Positions 22,875 to 34,199 of a DNA stretch of 64,000 bases are shown here, one piece after another. The stretch lies in contig KV425554.1 of assembly GCA_001632425.1 (NCBI GenBank), forward strand, positions 356,634-420,633. The letters are read 5' to 3'. The stretch comes from Neolentinus lepideus HHB14362 ss-1. Its lineage: Eukaryota; Basidiomycota; Agaricomycetes; Gloeophyllales; Gloeophyllaceae. The notes under the pieces are model-generated. The model was not told the origin of the DNA and did no database searches. It saw nothing but the letters and a program-made list of their open reading frames with translations. Both the position numbers and the translations under genes were made by a program. Each line of letters opens with the position of its first letter. Position 1 is the first letter of the stretch.

Positions 22875-24171
22875 TTACAACTTTGCCTTAACACCCCCCT
22901 TCCCCTCCTCCACTACAGTATTAATACACGTCCCAATCCCAGCACCAACCCACACTCTACAGTCATCTCCATGCTTCAGCACCACAGGTGGGTTCTTCAC
23001 GAACCCAACACCAGCGGGAGTGCCGGTCATGATGATCGAGCCCGGGAGGAGCGTGGTGGACTGCGACAGGTAGGCGATTGTTTGACGAACGGTGAAGATT
23101 TGGTCGCTGCGAGTCAGATGGATATAGGGTTGGTTAAGTGCCCGAGGAGAGAGGTGGTGAAACGTACGCAGTGGTGCCGTTTTGCATAATCTGGCCGTTG
23201 AGGACGGTGCGGAGTCCGACTGTTTGAGGGTCGGGGAATTTGGCCGCTGAGACCAGGCAGGGTCCGAGGGGGTTGGTGTCATCAAAACTCTTCGAGAAGC
23301 CCCATTGCGAAGTTGCAAATTGGTGCGTTCTAAACGAGACCTGTGATCCAAGTAGAGTTAGTTACACACCTAGGAAGAAGTTTAAGAAACAATCTCACGT
23401 CATTTCCACCCGTATATGCAAGCACATAATCCAAAGCATCAGCCTCCGACACATTCTTCGCTGCCTTGCCGATGACAATCACAAGCTCGACCTCGTAGTC
23501 AGTCAGGTGCTTGTCTACTGGCTGCGCACATTTCGGGAGAGAGATGGGCGCGAGAGGACCGACGATGGAGGTCGCAGGCTTGTAGAAGAGGACCGGGGCA
23601 CTGTTTTACGTGTATCAGGTTAGTTACCTGGATCTCGTGTACATCGTGTACAAACTAGAGTCAGACATACGCAGGCTTTGCGAGCTTCGCTTCCGCCTAT
23701 TGACCCAAGATGCCTTGTCAACGTCGCAATATAATGAGGACGTAGGGCGACTCACCGCGTGGTCGGCATAGTTCAACCCTAAACACCTCACAAGCTTCAC
23801 CTCCTCCCTCGACAGCGGCGCCAGGAGCTCCTTCACGGTGAGCACCGTCTGTGTGACCTGCGCAGCAGGGTCGAGAGCCGAGCCGAGGATCTCATACGCT
23901 TTGATGGGCTTCTTATCGTACGCAGCGACGCCGACTATCGACCAATGGATCAGTGCGAATGTCAGTTGGACGTTGGAAGCGGGACCGTCTAGAATGGACT
24001 CACCGTCAAGATTTCTCTCCACTGGCTCCCCAAGATGTACGAGCCCCGTCTCAGCAGCCACAAACCGGATCAACCGCGTCCATTGCTACCCCGCATTCAG
24101 TGCTCGATTAGCACGACAGCCTTCCATTAACCACTTCATACATATGTACTTACAGTTTTTATAGGTGCCAT
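22875..24171 (-). CDS. Fumarylacetoacetate hydrolase (FAH) family protein
   Basis: Metal-dependent hydrolase of a beta-diketo acid such as an acylpyruvate; the exact substrate is not determined. Exons from the ATG at 24171 (MAPIKT, then QWTRLIRFVAAETGLVHLGE) join in frame. The catalytic domain starts at VKLVRCLGLNYADHA, continues VLFYKPATSIVGP and DYEVELVIVIGKAAKNV with metal-ligand acidic residues, and goes on to YTGGNDVSFRTHQF and NPLGPCLVSA. It ends with TLLPGSIIMTGTPAGVGF and a short tail. The N-terminal domain of fumarylacetoacetase proper is absent; size and motifs fit the shorter FAHD1/FAHD2-like group. It lies directly upstream of and parallel to the SSADH gene, but with its own 355-bp spacing. 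Confidence 0.88.
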
Positions 24172-25388
24172 GATCGTAAGCGTATACCAACGAGGGTAAG
24201 TGGTACAGTTGTACCTGATATAATACGTCCCCCACGGTGCAAACCCCCATTTCTCTGGAAACGGGCCGCTTTCAAGGAAGCGGGACACCGTCGGGGAAAT
24301 ATATGGGCCACCCTCACGTGGGCACGCGCGTTTGTCAGGGCGGATGGAAATAAACATCCCAAATGTATCGACTGACTTCGTTCCTCAAAGTATCATATAT
24401 AATCTGTCTTGCATTGGCAAGGCTACGGGGTATTACTCTGTTTGGACTTAGTGATTAGTCTGAGACTTTGTAGGTCCTGCATGCATGCTTATGTCCGCAG
24501 AGCTAACAAACCGAGCGCAAGGGACGTGGTGCTATTGCCTCTCGCTTCGGATGTCGACGATTCTCTCTAACATGCAGGGCTGGTTCTTTCTTCATCACTA
24601 GCTCATTTCCTTGTGACAGAACTTCGTCCGCGCACTAACAGGGAACATATTTTCCCCGGCGTGCTCACCATTTCGCATGCCTTTGAAGTTTCCTGTTACA
24701 CGCTCATTCAATATTGATTAAGCATAATGTTTGATACCAACATTACTGGGTCAGAGACTGCATGGTAACTGCAATTTGTAATCAATATTTAATCTCAAGC
24801 CTTGATATTGCATTGGTGGACCAGAGCCTGCCATCAGCAGAAGTCGAGAAATACAGGCCATCTCCCGTAAGCACATACGAGTTCCAAAATAGGTCCGTGT
24901 TGGGAAGCGGAGGTCGACGAGGGAGGCAGGCAGCCATAGTGCGCAAACGAGCGGCATCGAGTACGTCGAAGGAGAAGGACTATGTCTGAGAGTGTATAAA
25001 ATCCTAATCGGATCACCTATGTATACGTTGCGCACCTTTCGAAGCGGTGAGGTAGAGACAGCCTTGGGGAAGCCAACCGGAATCGATTATGAAAGACAAT
25101 CGTCCTTTCCGGTTTCGGGGGACAGTCTCATGCCCCGCCCAATCTGGTGGTGTCGGGCTTTTACATTGAGTAATCTTTCCAATCTTCTGGCGGCGAGACA
25201 GCACGTTGCTTAGCCATGATGATGGATGCAACTGCATCGACTAGAAGGTCTGGAACAAGATGAAGATTGCGTCGACAGTCTAAGAGCCCCCTCCCCTCAG
25301 ACAAGGCAATAAATTTGTGCGTCAGTGACATCAGTCGATATTGTCGGGTTTCCCAAGAGTATGGGAAGGCATATCGATAAATTTCCCA
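24172..25388. other. Intergenic, no gene recognised, left flank of mobile element
   Basis: 1.2 kb with only short unsupported open frames. It should include the promoter of the FAH-family gene at its left edge. I see nothing else definite in it. Confidence 0.5.
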
Positions 25389-25501
25389 TAAATTACAGGT
25401 GCTAAATAGCCTACATCAGGAAAATGTCAAGCCGAAGGGACTTGGCTTAAATTTCCTTAGGGGACTTAAAGGCGTCTGCGAAAGTGAATAATGTCACAAG
25501 A
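25389..25501 (+). repeat. Left terminal inverted repeat of the MULE-like element
   Basis: Contains TAAATTAC at 25389-25396, the 20-bp core at 25410-25429, the sequence GGGACTTGGCTTAA at 25437-25450 and the inner AATAATGTCACAAGA at 25487-25501. All but the GGGACTTGGCTTAA piece pair with the right end in inverted orientation. A 13-bp insertion sits between the outer 8-mer and the core relative to the right end. Confidence 0.72.
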
Positions 25502-26771
25502 GATAGTCAACCTGTCACACGGACATTCTACCTGCCACTCAGCTTTCCTTACCTCGTCATGCTTTTATCCTACTCCTCCCCTCCTTCATCGATTGCTATA
25601 TTCTCGTAGATACAATGTCCCAGTAGTTAAACTACCCAGAATAAATTGTTTGCACTGTGTATTGTGGTGTGCATGGTCACCCCCGGCCTATGCACCCATT
25701 AACTGACTTTACGCCGCGTCGTGCAACCCGCGCCTATTCTTCAGTCTCAGCGTTAAACAAGCTTTGTAGCCACACGACGATCTCGAGTGCACGGCTGCAC
25801 TTACCCATCTTCACGTTACGACGTCCTCAACAACGCATTAACAGTCAGCGTCTCTGAGGCTCTTGCATGGGTCCCTTCTGTCCGTTGAGCAGCTGTCCAC
25901 CCCTGCGCCTTCCTACGCCACCTAGTATGTGACCTCGCCACGATGGATGATCTAGCCCCTTATGATGGGATACAAGTGAGTGAAATCCTCTCTGCATTGT
26001 CCTTCGTAAGGGGAGACCGTGACCGTTTCGTCTCCTATAGTGATGACAATCCAAGTGCTCTTCACCATGGCCGCCGCTGTCTGCATCTGGCAGAGTGGCA
26101 ATGAGACGTGGACTGCGCTGCACACGTACGTCGCTCTCGGGTTCATGAGCGGGAGTGCGGCTCTACAGGAAATCGTCGAGAAAGAGAGTGAACGGGCGGT
26201 TTGCAGTGGTGCCATTAGTTTCCTGGCGGTATTCGTCTGGCCAGGATTCCAGACACGAAACTCTGTTAATTGGTTCAGGTATGTACATTCGAACTACGAC
26301 CGCCAGCCTCACATTCAACAGATCTTCTCCCCAGCTCGCCGTCACAATAATCCGCCTCTTCCATGCCGGACTGACTGACTTTCTCTGCCCGACCATGTTG
26401 TCCTCGTCTCCCTCCTCACCTTTGTCTTCCGCACCATCCCTAGGCCGTATATGTCACTGTATGGGTCCCAAGACCAGTGTGTGGTTTCTCGGCATGCTGA
26501 CCCAGGTGCTCTTCACTACGGCCGCCGATGTCTGACTGTGGTGAGCCGGTGTGGACGGCGCTGCTCCCGTACCTCACTCTCAGCTATGACGACTGCGTAC
26601 CATCCAGGTCCACATAAATCCACTACGAGTACATCATATATTATGTTGTCACCTTGAGCGCCCCTTCAGCTTTATCTTTCGTTGTTTAGTTACTGCCACC
26701 GTGCGTAATTCTCCAGTTTCCTCATCTGAAACTAGTTCTAAACCCTCCACCAGAACTGCTGTATTCATAGA
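25502..26771. other. Left internal region of the element with degenerate coding-like segments
   Basis: Plus-strand pieces around 25943-26280 can be joined by a GTGAGT...CTATAG intron into a short hydrophobic reading (MDDLAPYDGIQ, then VMTIQVLFTMAAAVCIW). A second, diverged copy of that hydrophobic segment appears at about 26500-26570 with frame-breaking changes. I do not recognise a family. It is best read as a decayed or captured gene fragment. Confidence 0.3.
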
Positions 26772-27791
26772 TTATATGTCAGTGCCTGAATATGAAGCTT
26801 GAGCTTGCACAACACAGAAGGACGTACGATCTTCGGATATAACAGCACCTGGTCTAATCATCGCATGGTCCACTTCGATCCCTGGAACCACGATTCGATG
26901 TGTACTTTCCAGTCCAGCCTCCATGAGATCTGCGTGCCACACCATGCGCCTATAGACGTCCCATATGACCTCGTACACCGAGGATGGACGAATGATGTCG
27001 CCCATAGGCACATGTCGCCACACTTGCCCAACTGAGAGCCCGGTGTAATGTGCCAGCGCCTGGAAGGCCAACATCACCTTCCCTGCACCATACGCTAAAT
27101 CCCAGACTTCCATTGTAAACACCCCTATTTCGCTTCTCAAGGCCCTGTATACGCCCCGTGAAAGGAAGTTAACCAGCGCTTCATCTGCCAGATCCAACAG
27201 CGATCTCTCGAGATTTGCCTGGGGTGGGTTAGTGTGTGACTCGTAGTAGTTGATTGAATTCCTGGCATTTACTCGTGTCACCATCTTGTATGAGCCAAAG
27301 GTAAGTCGAAAATCCGTGATGATTGGTGAGAACTCCGATGACCCTTCGTACTTGTTTAAAAGCACATTGATAATGATGGGTAACTCGTCTTCCAAACACT
27401 TTCGAAGCCTGCTCTTGGTCGGATAGATCTCTGACGGGAAGCACCAATCTGTCATCCACGCGGATGACAGAACGGCGGGCCAGTCAATCGGTACCACCTC
27501 AATGACACCATTTTCAGTATGATTGCTCCCTCTCGACATAATCACGCTCACCTGCCTGCACCGCACATATGGCTTACGACGCTGGTTAAGCATATCGAGG
27601 GACATAGTCATGGTCTCCAACCCTGCTCTGAGGGCGCCCATGGCCCCGCGGAATACCTCTAAGACCACTGTGCCAAATTGCTCGTCCAACTCAACAACCT
27701 TTGCTGGGAAATGCACACCATCTGGCATCTCCAGTTGGAAGATGATCCATTCACCAACAGTCGGCCTATCCCCATGCCCCGTCAGTGTCAT
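26772..27791 (-). CDS. Unrecognised 339-codon ORF inside the element
   Basis: A single long open frame starting MTLTGHGDRPTVGEWIIFQL. I do not recognise the family. It begins with a beta-rich stretch (WIIFQLEMPDGVHFPAKVVEL) and goes on with mixed charged and hydrophobic sequence, without Cys/His clusters or signal peptide. It lies directly downstream, on the same strand, of the second Ulp1-like domain. Between them, 27800-28062 is another open stretch (LLANIVVAAEDRNDSDIEF) in frame with the protease block apart from one TGA. I could not find a splice that joins that stretch to this ORF in frame without an unusually short intron. It may be the C-terminal part of the same product, now broken, or a separate gene of the element. 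Confidence 0.5.
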   Translation of the reverse strand: MTLTGHGDRPTVGEWIIFQLEMPDGVHFPAKVVELDEQFGTVVLEVFRGAMGALRAGLETMTMSLDMLNQRRKPYVRCRQVSVIMSRGSNHTENGVIEVVPIDWPAVLSSAWMTDWCFPSEIYPTKSRLRKCLEDELPIIINVLLNKYEGSSEFSPIITDFRLTFGSYKMVTRVNARNSINYYESHTNPPQANLERSLLDLADEALVNFLSRGVYRALRSEIGVFTMEVWDLAYGAGKVMLAFQALAHYTGLSVGQVWRHVPMGDIIRPSSVYEVIWDVYRRMVWHADLMEAGLESTHRIVVPGIEVDHAMIRPGAVISEDRTSFCVVQAQASYSGTDI

Positions 27792-28062
27792 CTATCACTG
27801 AGTCATAACATGCACCGCACCTCGGACCTTTGAGTGACTGTATGTCGCTGTTATCTCTATCTCCTTTCAGATGCTCCGCTGAATCCCCATTCACAGCGTC
27901 CCCCCCCTCTCCAACTTCGCTGAGCTGTCCTTCTTGGTTGATAGCCCCTGTCTCCCCGATGAACTCAATGTCAGAGTCGTTTCGGTCTTCCGCCGCCACT
28001 ACTATATTGGCAAGGAGTCCAGACTGTTCCACTTCTAAAGCGAGTCGTCGGCCAATGACCTG

Positions 28063-30195
28063 TCAGTCTTTCATTGCATCGCCCGCAGTATATACAAATC
28101 CTGCCAGTGTGGGCTCCCATTCATGCATCATTGCCTTAGCAAATGCAATTGTGTAGAGGCCACAATCAAGTCCATTCTCCTGCCTCGGAACTTCAGCAAT
28201 CTGTGTCCAAACATAAGGTTGTCAGCATCACTTCAACTCGACTCTCGTATGTACTTACCAAAGGTTCACTCTGTGCCCAAGTCAGTGATGAATTGAATCA
28301 CTGCATATGCTCATGCAGCAGCATTTGCCAGACACGCTTCATGGGTGATCGTGAATCAACTACATCACCTCAGTTAGGGAGACTATTACTCACCTTATGT
28401 ACGGGCTTATAACGGCGGAGATCATGGGAACTGTCGAAGATTCGGATGGTCTCCGAAGGGAAATCTACTACGACCAAGAACCAGTGGTTGCCGCTGTCGA
28501 TTCTGCCATTCCAGAACCATGGCATGATTAGTCTGTCGAGGGAGAAGATATCCAGCTACATATGGGTTATGATGATATGTAAGCCAAACAGTGATCATAT
28601 GTTGATTGCGACACACCCACCTCAGAGAACCACAGGTGTCGACCGTGTTTCTTGGCACCTGGCGGACGAAGCCCAGTGGTAGAATTCAACGGGGATGCAC
28701 GGCGCAGTTCGTGAAGGGTGTAATAGTCGACTAGGTGGAATGAAGGCAGATCACCGGTGGTGTCTCCGGCTCTAACATCCGCAGCATGAAGTTTAAGATA
28801 CACCTCGACGATGCCTTGCGCAAGCCGGTCACCTCCCAAGACTAGTTCAAGCTGCTCGCGACCAACACGCTCATCCGCGATGAGCCATGATGAGGCATCT
28901 GACGCCATCATCAGTGACAGCTGCCTTGCGCCAGCATTCTCTGACGTAGCCTGTGGCCCAGGGAGGGTTGCACCTTCAGCGGAGCAGTCACTTCCAGACT
29001 CTGGCCCCACCAGCTTGCTATGGGCTCTTATGTCAGCCCTCGCTCTATCTGCAGGCCGTATTGCAACCTGTGAGTGCTTGGAGTGAGTAGAATGCTCATG
29101 AATTATGATGATGTAGGATACTCACAATATCTGAGTCCTTGCCAGTGCCACCATCAAGTGGTACGCCAAAATGAGAAAAACTGTCCTTGAGGACACGCAA
29201 CGTCAATCCTTGCTCATGGGAGATGAATTCTCCATACAGCGGTGAGAGCATCGCTTTCAGATCATTTACAGTTAGTGCGTTGGCGTCCTCGTTTCGTGGA
29301 TCGAACCCTAATAGTATAGCAAATGCAGTGTACACTGCCCAGAAGCCACAGCTGGCAGTATCCCACTGTAGCCTAGTATGCCTTTGTTCGTATTCCGGAT
29401 TCACTTCAATCGAAGGCTAGGGAGCTAGTCAAACACCACTTATGACAGTGGAGTCTCACGAGCGAAGACGTACCGGTGCAGAAGGTCTCGGTTCACGGAA
29501 GAATTGCCGAAGCACCAGCTGATTAGTGATGCTGACTTGTTTGCTGTTTCCCAGAGAGTTGTATTGAATCACGGTTGGCGGAACACAAGTAAGGTCGTGA
29601 TGGAACACGGTCCAGTGGTCATCTCGGAGATCTAGGAATATAATATGCTCAACAGCCTGGTTTGTTCGTGCTTCCAGGATATCTGCAATGGGAGAGAGAC
29701 CTGAAAGGCGCAGCTGCATCCGACATGGGTCAGAACAATTTTTGGGAGAGCTAAAACATAATTCACCTCTGCAGGACTATAGCTGCGAGTCCAGTCGAGT
29801 TTCTGAAGAGGGGTTGAAAAGTCATGGTAAGGCGACGGCAGGTGGATCACGCCACGGTCATGAGATGCTTTCAGTGCATTGAGGAGGGCAAGAAAAATGT
29901 CGCACTCCTCGATGCGAAGTTGATATAACGCGTTGTCCCATCTCGAGAAATCTGTAGAATAGAAGGTAGCCTCTTCATCTGTCACACCATCAAAGATGTT
30001 GGCAGTCTTCGTAGTGACTGTTTGCCATGCGCGCAAGGCATCCTGAATCCGTTTCGTAGCAGGGAAAAGACTTTTGCTGCTGAGACATGCAAGTTTAGCT
30101 GGGCCACGTTTCTTCGAGAAGCGTGGATTGGTGAAATGTCGAGTTGGCTTATGTGTATGTGCACGTGTGCGCCAGTCGTGGATTGGTTGAGTCAT
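28063..30195 (-). CDS. Two tandem Ulp1/C48 cysteine protease domains of the element
   Basis: C48 peptidases cleave SUMO or related proteins. Domain A (about 29100-29720) has DDHWTVFHHDL with the His, IQYNSLGN where the acid is expected (Asn here), and LQWDTASCGFW with the Cys. Domain B (about 28080-28900) has GNHWFLVVVDF, IRIFDSSHD and QENGLDCGLYTIAFA, the standard His-Asp-Gln-Cys set. Intron removal keeps A and B in one frame (for example GTGAGTATCC...CCAAG near 29125). Upstream, a 74-nt intron (30198-30271) joins this block in frame to the transposase, so a single fused product is likely. The exon pattern between the Asp and Cys parts of domain B was not fully resolved. A TGA at 28063-28065 ends the open frame just after domain B. 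Confidence 0.72.
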
Positions 30196-30248
30196 GGCTG
30201 GTCATCCGAGAGAGGTACCTAGACCAATGTCATTCCAGCGTATACTTC

Positions 30249-33200
30249 TCACAATGGGAGTGGCTTACGACCAGCTTTCATACCGATGTTTGTCCAACCT
30301 GTGATGTCATTCTTGTCCTTGCCGTGCGTTAAATCCTTGTGAATAGGTGGGAGGAGGTTTGCCGGATAGGCCTGGGTCACATGTCGTGATTGCAATTCAT
30401 CTCGAGTGTTTTCATCACGTTCAAGAGTCCGTGCAATGTCACGTTGATAGCCATTGTCAGAAGGCATCCTTGATGCCTTAGGATCACCTTTGTGACGCTT
30501 GGCGAGAGTTATTTCCATAATGCTTTCACGGGCTAGCAAAGATACCATGAATACAACCCAGTGTAGCCTTGATGCGTCATGCACTTACCTTTCCACTCGG
30601 ATACTGGTCCATTCTTTTGGAGAAGCAGCGCAGCTTTGAGATGCAGGCACTGCTTACCTGATTGCTGGTATCCCTTGCAAGGACAAGATGCGGGATACAG
30701 AGTGACTGGGGTAAAATCCCTCGGGGCCTTGTCATGCAATCTATACAACGACCGGATTAAGTAGGATATTCCATAGATAAGTGGCCTCAGTGCTTACCGA
30801 GGCTGTCTAACGGTATAGACTCCAGGGCGATCACACTTTACGAGATCGTGGTCCCAGATGTAATGCGCACGGTTGTTCATCTCCACAAGTTCCTTGCTGG
30901 CAGCTCGATCTGTGGGCTCGCAGTACCTATAGAATTGGAAGAAGTCGTGTAGGATTATAGTGCCCAAACGATCGATCCTATGTGAACAAGGTGAGTCGCG
31001 GCTCGACAGGGAAGTGTTGGATTTTCTCGCTCACCTTTTGTTCTGGTGGCTATCCAGGAACACCAAATCAAAAGTGCGGAACTGCGACTCAATCCAGTTA
31101 TTGGTGTTCAAGGTTCCATCTCGCGTCTGGTCAGGTGAGAGGCCAATGTCGGTGAAAAGTGCTGAAATCAAGCACATTAGAATGCATGGTTCAACGAATC
31201 GAACTGTGTATCATCTCACGAATCCAGTCGTCAATGAACCAGTTGCGTTCAAAGTACAACCGCACAAACTGCCATTGCGCAGTGCGCAAACTGGTAGCAT
31301 CCTTCATTGGTTTGTTGTTTTTTGGGCGTCGGGGCACAGCCTTTGACTTGCCGCTTTTCATTGATGTCCTCAGACGATCAGGTTGATTCATAATGAGTTC
31401 CTTAATGCCCTCAAGGAATGCACTGCTGGCCCTCGGCCAGTCTTCCTTCAGACGGCATCGCTGAAGGGCACGGAACAGTATAAGAATTTGATACTTCAGC
31501 TCGAATCCAATTCGGGGTACGGCCTCGTCGTTCTGGTGTTCTTTTCCACTGTCGCAATCCCACTGGAGTATAGCTTGAATGACGTGGAATTGACACAGGC
31601 GAATATATACATCAGGGTCCGCTGTCATGGAGGCGCATAAGCTGATTGTCAACGGTTGGCACATTGTGACGAGCTAACGCACCTGTTCGTATCGCATGGA
31701 GCTGATTCAAGCATTTGTCTATCATCCAATGACTAACCGTCCACTTGCCACTGTTCACAATGTGCTTAGCTGACTCCAGGATTGCTTCACTGTCCTGTGC
31801 ACTTCGGCATATGATGCTTGATGGATCTGTCAGCAGTGAGGTGAGGGTGATGTCCTGATGCGAAACTCTAGTATACACACCTCTGATGATGTTATGGGCA
31901 CGTTCTATAATACGGTGTCTTGTTTCTACAATGTACCCATGGAGAGTGTCTGTTTGTATGTTTGCGGATAATAAAACCGCGCCTTGTATTGGAAGTTTGA
32001 AAGCATGAGTAAATACAATGCGACGGTAAGTCCAGGACACTTACCTGGCACAACATGTGACTTTTCGTTCACAGTGCACAACATTGTCATGGCGGCGCGG
32101 TTCTCATTTTTGTTGCGCCAACTCGAGTCCATCGCTACACCACGTGAAGCCGAGTTGAGGATCAAACTGTCCAGGGAGTGAACATCTCCTAATGCAACCG
32201 TAAAGTTGGACAAAGAGTCCGGCCGAGTGAAATCATGGGGTGTATAACTATTTTGCACTGTCAGCTTGTAGCTGCGAACTGATACAGCACACTCACTAGT
32301 ACATAGAATCCTGATTACGTTGATACAGCAGGTGGATCGCAAGGAAGGGATTGCGGTGGAGCCGTTGTCGGAGACGCACTGCTGGCATCATCTGATGTAC
32401 TTGCCTCTCTTTTGGACGCCGGTGTGCAGGAAATTCATAGACACAAGGCAATGGATCTTTCGTACGTCGTGTTTGCAATGAATCACTTTGAGGATCACAA
32501 TACTGTCGCACAAGCTCTACCAGGTGCACCTGATCAGCAAAGCATATAGAACACTCCATCCGAGATCGCACTCTCACCTAATAATACATGCGAAACTTTG
32601 GCTCCAGCCCAATGTAGACGTTCCAGAACGCGATTGCGAAGATATCGCGACCACTGAAGACCTTGCTCAGGAAGTGCAGCCGTATGGTTGCCTTGTTGCC
32701 ATATATTCACCATTTTGAGGTTATTGGCGCACACCTCGAACTATGCATGATCAGTTACATGAACGGAGTATTGTCCAAATCAAGAGAACTGACTGACTCG
32801 CAAGATGACTCGCCCGCTACACTTGCCCCACCGTGACCTGGTGTGACCATCAATGGGGGAGACTGAGCCCCCCCTGTCATCGCTGGGGGCACTTGAGCCT
32901 TCATCCAGATCAGATTCATCTATGTCGTCCACAAGGATGTCGTGTACCCCAGCACAGTAATAGCGCCAGCGTGCCACAGGTCGGCAATCTCGTCTTGCGG
33001 CCTCAAGGAGATCTGGATGCAGAAGCTCGCCGTTTGGTGACCATTCCACTGTGAAGCGACGAGCACGGATGTCTCGCGGTGCATCACCAGGGTGGTCGAG
33101 CCATATGATGTCCACAGCAGTGCCGTGATCATCCTTGTTTTTATTATAGTCGTTGAACTGCCCAGGTGCATGGGTTAAACATATGAATGAAAGATACCAT

Positions 33201-33555
33201 GAAGTACTAGACTAACCTGTGCATCAAACCACTGTGTGCACTGCCAGACTGGTATTTGATCGATAAGTGTCCAATTTCTTTGCACCGGATCTATACGATC
33301 CAGGAAAGGGGATTGGATCTTGGTAGGTCGCTCAACAACTGCGTCGAAATCCTCAGTGGCCAGTTCGAGAGCAAACAGATCGTCCAAAGGTACGAGAACA
33401 CCACCATCCAGGTCTTCGGGGGGGAGCGTTACAGACAGACTCGTAGTACTGACTGAAGGCAATGATGCAACCCGATGTTCCAGAGTCCGGCGCAGAGCCG
33501 CTGCACGTCCACGCGGAATGTATCTCTTGGGAGGTCTACCTCGACCTCTCGGCAT
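30249..33555 (-). CDS. MULE-type transposase with AT-hook, Cys/His finger and SWIM finger
   Basis: DDE transposase expected to cut and join the element's ends. From the ATG at 33555: an AT-hook-like MPRGRGRPPKRY, an acidic segment, then a Cys/His DNA-binding finger (GKCSGRVILR, CANNLKMV, GNHTAALP; WRKY/GCM-like in spacing). The catalytic core has the first Asp in GVAMDSSWRNKNENRA (near 32120), a second acidic site with CQFHVIQAIL (ADPDVYIRLCQFH, near 31600), and the Glu in TNNWIESQFRTFD (near 31090). A SWIM zinc finger follows, CPCKGYQQSGKQCLHLK (CxCx8CxH, near 30640-30690). The exons I traced, including GCGCGG-start and GTGAGA-donor junctions, stay open with no unavoidable stop, so the enzyme may be intact. 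It probably continues into the C48 block to its left. Confidence 0.8.
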
Positions 33556-34199
33556 GAGCGTCGGTAGAGCGTTGGTAGAGCAGTCAGGAATGAAATGTCA
33601 AGCAATCGGAAACATCGACGCAACCCCGGCAGCGCCCGGGATGTTACCCCTGTCGCCGGCGTGGCTGACGTATCGGCCACTCGATCAGGCAGGGCAGCAG
33701 GTGTGCGTACCTCGGGTTACTGGCGCTTTGCAGCGATGAAACAGAGGTGAGAGATATACCTATCGCAAAATGCGATTTTTTCATCCGCTTGATGTGATCT
33801 AATTACTAATAATTCCTCCTCAGGCCTGGGCGGAGCAAAGAGGTACATCAGGCAGGCCACGAATGTGATGTCCAAGCATGGTGGTACTTTGGGAGACAAC
33901 ACAGGAGTGAGATAAGGTATGTGTCCCACAATGCGATTTTTGCAACCGCTTGATTGGACACAAGGAGATCTGCTCAGCACAACCTGGAGGAAGGCACAGC
34001 CATTAGTCGAAGGGCTGCTTGGACTAGCCAGGATATGCTCACCAATTCTCAATAGTAGTCGCCATGCACGACCATCACACAGCTCGCAAAGGCAGACAGC
34101 AGGTACTCGAGACTAGTCTTCACAACCAGATGCTGATTCGCCTCTCCATCGCGCTCCATCATCTTATGGAACCGATATGTGTCGAAGATCTCAGGATCT
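33556..34199. other. Element spacer with a diverged direct repeat
   Basis: Upstream of the transposase start. Two copies of a roughly 50-bp sequence occur at about 33745-33797 and 33906-33955, sharing ATGCGATTTTT and CCGCTTGAT with the same spacing. No gene recognised. Confidence 0.5.
33745..33955 (+). repeat. Diverged ~50-bp direct repeat pair
   Basis: Copies at about 33745-33797 and 33906-33955 share a GTGAGA start, ATGCGATTTTT and CCGCTTGAT, about 160 bp apart. It could be promoter-proximal repeats of the transposase gene or a small insertion scar. Confidence 0.55.

Noticed and set aside
1..24171. Secondary-metabolite or catabolic gene cluster
   Set aside because: The genes are unrelated housekeeping functions and no backbone enzyme, transporter or pathway regulator is present.
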